DNA from: Cryptosporangium phraense
Lineage (GTDB): Bacteria > Actinomycetota > Actinomycetes > Mycobacteriales > Cryptosporangiaceae
Length of the DNA: 41,759 nucleotides
Reading direction: 5' to 3'
Assembly: GCF_006912135.1 (NCBI RefSeq)
Contig: NZ_VIRS01000051.1
Location: forward strand, 1 to 41,759
Position 1 is the stretch's first letter. Each line of letters begins with the position of its first letter. Position numbers and translations under genes: made by a program. A model generated the notes under the pieces. The model saw only the letters and a program-made list of their open reading frames with translations. It was not told where the DNA came from and did not search any database. Positions 37,941-41,759 of this stretch are shown here, piece by piece.

Positions 37941-38204
37941 ATGTTCTCCAACTTCGGCCTCGGCGAGATCCTCGTCATCGGCTTCCTCGCGTTGCTCATC
38001 TTCGGTCCGGAAAGGCTGCCCAAGGCCGCCGGCGACGCCGTCCGGGTGATCCGGCAGCTGCGGTCGATGGCCACCTCGACCATCAACGACGTCAAAGCCG
38101 ATCTCGGGCCCGACCTGGCCGAGCTCGACCTGAAGTCGATGCACCCGCGTCACCTCATCCAGAAAGCGATCCTCGACGACGAACCCACGCCGAGAAAGGA
38201 ATGA
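37941..38204 (+). CDS. tatB: Twin-arginine translocase subunit TatB
   Basis: 87 residues starting MFSNFGLGEILVIGFLALL, one N-terminal membrane helix with Glu at position 9 as is typical of TatB, then FGPERLPKAAGDAVRV and an amphipathic helix. It is short for a TatB. It begins 10 bases after the Nramp stop, so it is in the same transcript. Together with tatA and tatC it completes a TatABC set interrupted by a substrate gene and a metal transporter. Confidence 0.9.
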   Translation: MFSNFGLGEILVIGFLALLIFGPERLPKAAGDAVRVIRQLRSMATSTINDVKADLGPDLAELDLKSMHPRHLIQKAILDDEPTPRKE

Positions 38205-38618
38205 GGTCTTACGCCTGCCCGGCCGCGGTCGGTACTTTCCGCGACCGTCCCCGGTACGGCCGGTCGCGTCGTCCCGCTCGCGGGCGTTGGTTGCTCAGCC
38301 ACCTCGCTCGCTGGGGTACGCATCGCTACCCGAAGGCGGTACTTTGCCGGGGATGAAGCCTTGAGAGTGTCGCGCTCCGTGGCGGTCGATGCCTCCGGCT
38401 CAAGCGCGTTACGGCAGCGGAAGACGATGACGTCCCGGATCCATCGTGGGCTCGGCTCGGCCCTCGGACTATGCCGCCACAAGTAGTATCCCTGCAGGTG
38501 AAATCAGCTCTGGCTCCGGCCGCAGGTCTGCCGTGTGGCCGAGCCGGTCAAGAAGGCGTAGGCCGACAGTTCTGCCAGCGACACCGGGTCCGTCGCGACC
38601 CATTCGGGGATTTGCCTT
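38205..38618. other. Gap after tatB, no gene seen
   Basis: About 410 bases leading into the IS3 remnant. Weak stem potential lies near 38225-38250 after tatB. No convincing coding frame. Confidence 0.4.
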
Positions 38619-38960
38619 TCATGGTCGTAGACATTGGCGGGATGCCCGGCGGCCTTGGAACGGGTGCCGGTATGGCCGCCCGCATCGATCCCCGCGTTTG
38701 ACGGCTTTCAGCTGGCGGTCAACATGCGGAGCGGGCCGGTCGCCACCGTGTGGTGCACTCGGACTGGGGGGTGTTTCGCTTCCACGTCTACGTCCGAGAG
38801 CTCTGCGCTGCTGGGTTGCGCGGCGCAATGAATCGGGTCGGCGCCTGCGTCGACAACGCCACCTTCGAATCGGTCTTCGCGCTATTGCAGAAAACGTTCT
38901 TACCCACGTGTGGGTGTCGCCCGGTTGAGTTGCACGCGGGCCGGTTCGGTGACGAGTGGG
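38619..38960 (+). pseudogene. IS3-family transposase (OrfB integrase core) remnant
   Basis: One frame gives AARIDPRV, an in-frame TGA at 38699-38701, then RVVHSDWGVFRFHVYVREL, GLRGAMNRVGACVDNATFES and VFALLQKTFLP. These are the degraded counterparts of the IS3 integrase-core blocks that carry the second Asp (HSD) and the final Glu (DNAxxES). Conserved residues around them are altered and the frame is interrupted, so it is dead. No terminal repeats were found. Confidence 0.72.
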
Positions 38961-39042
38961 GCAGTGTTCCTCAGACGGGCCCCGCTCTGAGGGGAAGCGC
39001 TCGTGATCGAATTCGTCTGCGACTCGCACAGACATATGTCCA

Positions 39043-39073
39043 ACGGTGGTGGCCCATTGGGGGCCACCACCGT
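39043..39073 (-). terminator. Terminator hairpin of the fasciclin gene
   Basis: A perfect 13-bp inverted repeat (ACGGTGGTGGCCC and its complement, five-base loop) begins 15 bases after the fasciclin stop. There is no long T-run. It is well placed to end the reverse-strand transcript. Confidence 0.72.
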
Positions 39074-39088
39074 AGGGCCGTAGACGAG

Positions 39089-39730
39089 TTACTTCGGCAT
39101 TAGCACCGTGTCGATTAGGTAGACGGTGGCGTTCGCGGTCTGGACATTGCCGCAGACGACCTTGGCGTTCGTGTTGACGGTGAAGTCTTCGCCGCTACCG
39201 GTGGCGGTGACTTCCTGGCCTTGCAAGGACTTGAACGGGCCGGCGGTGCCGAGCTGATCGGGCGTGATCTTCTGGCCGATCACGTGATAGGTCAGGATCT
39301 TGGTGAGGGTGGCTTTGTCGGCCAGCACCTTCTGGAGATCTGCGGCGGGGATCTTGGCGAACGCGTCATTGGTGGGTGCGAATACGGTGATGTCTTTCGC
39401 GCTGTTGAGCGTGTCGACCAGGCCGGCGGCGGTCACGGCTTTGACGAGCGTGGAGAGCACGGGGTTGTTGCTGGCTGCGGTGGCGACCGGGTCCTGGGCC
39501 ATGCCGGAGAAGGAGCCGGAGCCGGAGGCAGGAACGGCAGAACAGGCGGAGCCGAAAGGCGTGTCAGCGGACATCGCCGACTCCGACGGGGAGGCCATCG
39601 CGGTGGCACTGGTGCTGTCGCTGGATGTGGTGGCGGTGTCGGAGGAGTCGTCGCTGCTACAGGCCGCCATCGAGAGGGCGAGGAGAGCCGCGGTGGTGAC
39701 ACCGAGCAGGCGAGTACGAACGCGAGTCAT
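39089..39730 (-). CDS. Fasciclin-domain lipoprotein
   Basis: 213 residues. A lipoprotein signal (RTRLLGVTTAALLALSMAAC, lipobox Cys at 24) is followed by a Ser/Thr/Asp-rich spacer and one fasciclin (FAS1) domain at about 75-213 (NPVLSTLVKAVTAAGLVDTL, ITVFAPTNDAFAKIP, LTYHVIGQKITPDQL, ending NATVYLIDTVLMPK). It resembles mycobacterial MPT70/MPT83-type surface proteins. ATG 39730 is chosen over an upstream ATG because it begins directly before the basic signal n-region and has AAGGGCC upstream. It lies 57 bases downstream of the molybdoenzyme gene on the same strand, so an outer-surface complex of the two is possible. Confidence 0.93.
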   Translation of the reverse strand: MTRVRTRLLGVTTAALLALSMAACSSDDSSDTATTSSDSTSATAMASPSESAMSADTPFGSACSAVPASGSGSFSGMAQDPVATAASNNPVLSTLVKAVTAAGLVDTLNSAKDITVFAPTNDAFAKIPAADLQKVLADKATLTKILTYHVIGQKITPDQLGTAGPFKSLQGQEVTATGSGEDFTVNTNAKVVCGNVQTANATVYLIDTVLMPK

Positions 39731-39782
39731 GACTAAGGCCCTTCGTTGGATCAACAGTGGTTTGCGAAAAAAGCCTCGGGCG

Positions 39783-39806
39783 GGTCGTCACTCGACGGTG
39801 ACGACC
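39783..39806 (-). terminator. Stem spanning the molybdoenzyme stop codon
   Basis: GGTCGTCAC / GTGACGACC with a six-base loop overlaps the stop. A run of six T (reverse strand, 39767-39772) follows ten bases later, which is too far for a standard terminator. It may weaken read-through into the fasciclin gene. Confidence 0.3.
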
Positions 39807-41455
39807 ACCGAGTGCCAGCCGGTGGCGCCGTCAGGGAATGGTTTGGCGCGTCGTTCGGGTTGGGTGGCGGCGGTTCGGTCGGTCGCGCGGACTTCGAGGG
39901 TGTGCTGGCCGGGCGTGGCCTTCGTGGCGTCCCAGTCCCACCGCCATTGCCGCCAGGTGTCCTCGGAGGGGACCGGCGCCAGCGTCGCGGTGTTCCACGC
40001 GCCGCCGTCGACGCGGACTTCTACCCGCTCGATGCCTCGGTGCTGCGCCCAGGCCACCCCGGCCACCGCGATCGGACCGGCCTTCGAGCTGGCCAGCGGA
40101 CGGGGGGTGTCGATGCGGGAGAAGGTCTTGATCGGGGCCTGGGCCTTCCAGCCGCGCTTGACCCAGTACGGGTCGAAGTCAGCGAAGGAGGTCAGCTCGA
40201 GATCGACCAGCCATTTGGTGGCCGACACGTACCCGTAGAGGCCGGGTACGAGCATCCGGACGGGGTAGCCGCGTTCGATCGGGAGCGGTTTGCCGTTCAT
40301 CCCGACGACGATCAGCGCGTCCCGCCCGTCGCGGACCACGGACGTCGGGGTGCCGCAGGTCCACCCGTCGACCGATTTGGTGACGATCTGGTCGGCGCCG
40401 TTCTCGGGCTGCACCTCGTCCAGAAGCGCTTTTAGGGGGACGCCGAGCCAGCGTGCCGTGCCGGCCAACGTGCCACCGACCTCGTTGGAGACGCAGGACA
40501 GCGTGATCACCCGTTCGACGAGTGGCCGGTCAAGAAGGTCCTGGTAAGTGATCGTCATCGGGTTGCGCACCCGCCCGTGGATCTTCAGGCGGTAGTCGTC
40601 GGTAGACAGCTGCGGCACTGCCAGCGCGGTGTCGACCCGGTAAAAGTCCTTATCCGGAGTCAAGAACGGCGTGAGGTCGGGCAGCTTCAAATCGACGTCG
40701 GTCGGCAACGGCGGGGTCGGGTCGGCGGCTGCTGGCAGCGTCAGATTGAGCCGCTCAGCAGTGACATCGCGCAGGCTGGTCAGGTAGCGTCCGGCGGCAC
40801 CGAGACCGGCCGAGACCGCCAAAACCGAGCCCGACACCAGGAGAAAGCCGCGGCGTGAAGTCGCCGTCGTGCCCCGGCGAACGCCGTCCGGGGTCTTGGT
40901 CCGCATGGCGTCGGCGCCGCCGGTGGCTGACTCGGCGCGCAGCCGGCTCTCTCCAACCGGCGTCGGCTCGGTCGGACTTTCGAGTTTCGACGATCTGATC
41001 GGCGGGCGGGCCGAGGCTGCCGCGGCCGCTCGAGGGGCGAGGAACAGCAACACTCCGACGCCGGCCGCGGCCCCAACGACCGCAGGCAGTGACGCCAACG
41101 GGCCGGCATCGGGCCGGGTGACCGCCGCGACGACTCCCACGACACCGAACAGGGCGACCCCGGCCGCGCCCAGCAACCGGCGACGCAGCGAGACCACGCC
41201 ACACACCACCGCGAAGATCGCCAGGATGACGAACACCCCGGACAGCAGCGCGACCTTGTCGTTCTGCCCGAACGTCTCGATACCGAAGTCCTTGACTGGC
41301 CGCGGCACCAGATCGATGAACGCCAGACCGACGGCGACCACCGGCGACGAACCACGCCCGATCCCGGCGGCCACCGGCTCAGCTACCCCAAGGGCAGCGA
41401 CGGCGGCAGATACTCCCGTCAGGGCTCCGAAGCCCAGCGTCCTCATCCGTGTCAC
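39788..41455 (-). CDS. Membrane-anchored sulfite-oxidase-family molybdoenzyme
   Basis: 555 residues from GTG 41455 (an ATG at 41446 is an alternative). The first ~145 residues contain four or five membrane helices. A flexible Ala/Glu-rich linker leads to an internal twin-arginine motif TSRRGFLLVSGSVLAV (RR at 201-202) and a further helix. The sulfite-oxidase-type catalytic domain spans about 240-450, with the molybdenum-ligand Cys at about 321 (VITLSCVSNEVGGTL), then ARWLGVPLKALLDEV and ERGYPVRMLVPGLYGY. A C-terminal Ig-like dimerisation domain spans about 465-555 (VEVRVDGGAWNTATL). The catalytic part would face outside and needs Tat export with cofactor bound. The substrate is unknown. Operon mate: the fasciclin lipoprotein. 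Confidence 0.92.
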   Translation of the reverse strand: MTRMRTLGFGALTGVSAAVAALGVAEPVAAGIGRGSSPVVAVGLAFIDLVPRPVKDFGIETFGQNDKVALLSGVFVILAIFAVVCGVVSLRRRLLGAAGVALFGVVGVVAAVTRPDAGPLASLPAVVGAAAGVGVLLFLAPRAAAAASARPPIRSSKLESPTEPTPVGESRLRAESATGGADAMRTKTPDGVRRGTTATSRRGFLLVSGSVLAVSAGLGAAGRYLTSLRDVTAERLNLTLPAAADPTPPLPTDVDLKLPDLTPFLTPDKDFYRVDTALAVPQLSTDDYRLKIHGRVRNPMTITYQDLLDRPLVERVITLSCVSNEVGGTLAGTARWLGVPLKALLDEVQPENGADQIVTKSVDGWTCGTPTSVVRDGRDALIVVGMNGKPLPIERGYPVRMLVPGLYGYVSATKWLVDLELTSFADFDPYWVKRGWKAQAPIKTFSRIDTPRPLASSKAGPIAVAGVAWAQHRGIERVEVRVDGGAWNTATLAPVPSEDTWRQWRWDWDATKATPGQHTLEVRATDRTAATQPERRAKPFPDGATGWHSVVVTVE

Positions 41456-41675
41456 TTCAGGTATTCAGAGTCTGATGGAGCCTGTTCGGGTGTCACTCGA
41501 CGGGTTCCGGGTTCCGGCAAATACTGATCAATGCCATAAAAATCTTCTACAGGACGAAACGGGAGTTTGCGAGTTGACGCGGCCCTGTCGGGCGTGGGTC
41601 CGCCCGCCGCGTATCTGTCTCGCGCCCGGTTGCGCTCGGCCCGACATGGTGTTGGCCGACCAGAGACTCGCGGAT

Positions 41676-41759
41676 CAATCCACCACGCGATCGAGAGCTT
41701 GAACGCCCGCTACCGGCGGGCGGTCAAAGCGCGTGGGCACTTCCTGACCGAGCAGGCCG
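41676..41759 (+). mobile_element. IS256-family transposase fragment, cut by the right edge
   Basis: The frame AIESLNARYRRAVKARGHF followed by LTEQA is the hallmark C-terminal block of IS256/mutator-type transposases. Just before it, the bases that should encode the Thr-Thr-Asn stretch have small deletions. No start or catalytic part is present in the ~220 bases after the molybdoenzyme gene, so the copy is 5'-truncated. The 3' end lies outside the window. Confidence 0.8.

Noticed and set aside
38225-38250. Possible terminator hairpin after tatB
   Set aside because: The stem is only about six pairs with a long loop, too weak in DNA of this GC content to be called.
40869-41702. A 277-codon forward frame opposite the molybdoenzyme N-terminus
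   Set aside because: Composition (Ala/Thr/Pro-rich) is that of an antisense shadow. The reverse frame shows membrane helices and continues into a clear catalytic domain.

Overview
The window is high-GC DNA from an actinomycete (Actinomycetota). An Lsr2 nucleoid protein, GAF-ANTAR and SpoIIE-type regulators, a DUF3618 protein, MASE1 signalling, a bacterial NACHT NTPase and a full TatA/TatB/TatC set support this. The genus cannot be told from the sequence. All assignments come from reading the translated sequence; no database search was run.

Layout. 1-9930 is a signalling neighbourhood: a MASE1-PAS histidine kinase cut by the left edge and its response regulator, a decayed holin-like membrane gene in front of a DUF3618 gene, a membrane diguanylate cyclase, a GAF-GAF-SpoIIE phosphatase, an intact GAF-ANTAR regulator and a beheaded second one. 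9930-13006 is a scarred region: a 3'-truncated IS630-family transposase fused to the broken GAF-ANTAR gene, a lower-GC stretch with one orphan protein, and about 900 bases with no convincing gene.

13007-28551 is the most unusual part: five very large co-directional genes, three of the four junctions being ATGA overlaps or gaps under 15 bases. In order they encode a 1408-residue protein of unknown family, a 1075-residue double-LamG protein with phage tail-fibre-like repeats, a 636-residue ComEC-like metallo-beta-lactamase-fold protein, a 1427-residue DUF6603-type protein and a 622-residue protein of unknown family. I see no signal peptide in any of them and no contractile-tail sheath, tube or ATPase gene, so this looks like an uncharacterised multi-protein system rather than a known injection system. 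A convergent lsr2 gene and a 1060-residue NACHT NTPase follow, which gives an accessory, defence-like setting.

32353-34485 holds two small reverse-strand genes (one DUF6228-like with an apparent frameshift at a CCC-TGA site) and a long non-coding stretch ending in a textbook intrinsic terminator. 34486-38204 is a second coherent unit: tatA, tatC, a ferritin-like protein with a twin-arginine signal, an Nramp metal transporter and tatB, separated by strong hairpins. After an IS3-family remnant come, on the reverse strand, a membrane-anchored sulfite-oxidase-type molybdoenzyme with its own internal twin-arginine motif and a fasciclin lipoprotein. The right edge cuts an IS256-family transposase fragment.

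Working together: the kinase, cyclase, phosphatase and ANTAR proteins form a likely signalling group. The Tat cluster can plausibly export both the ferritin-like protein and the molybdoenzyme. The five-gene operon has no assignable function and is the best candidate for a new system.
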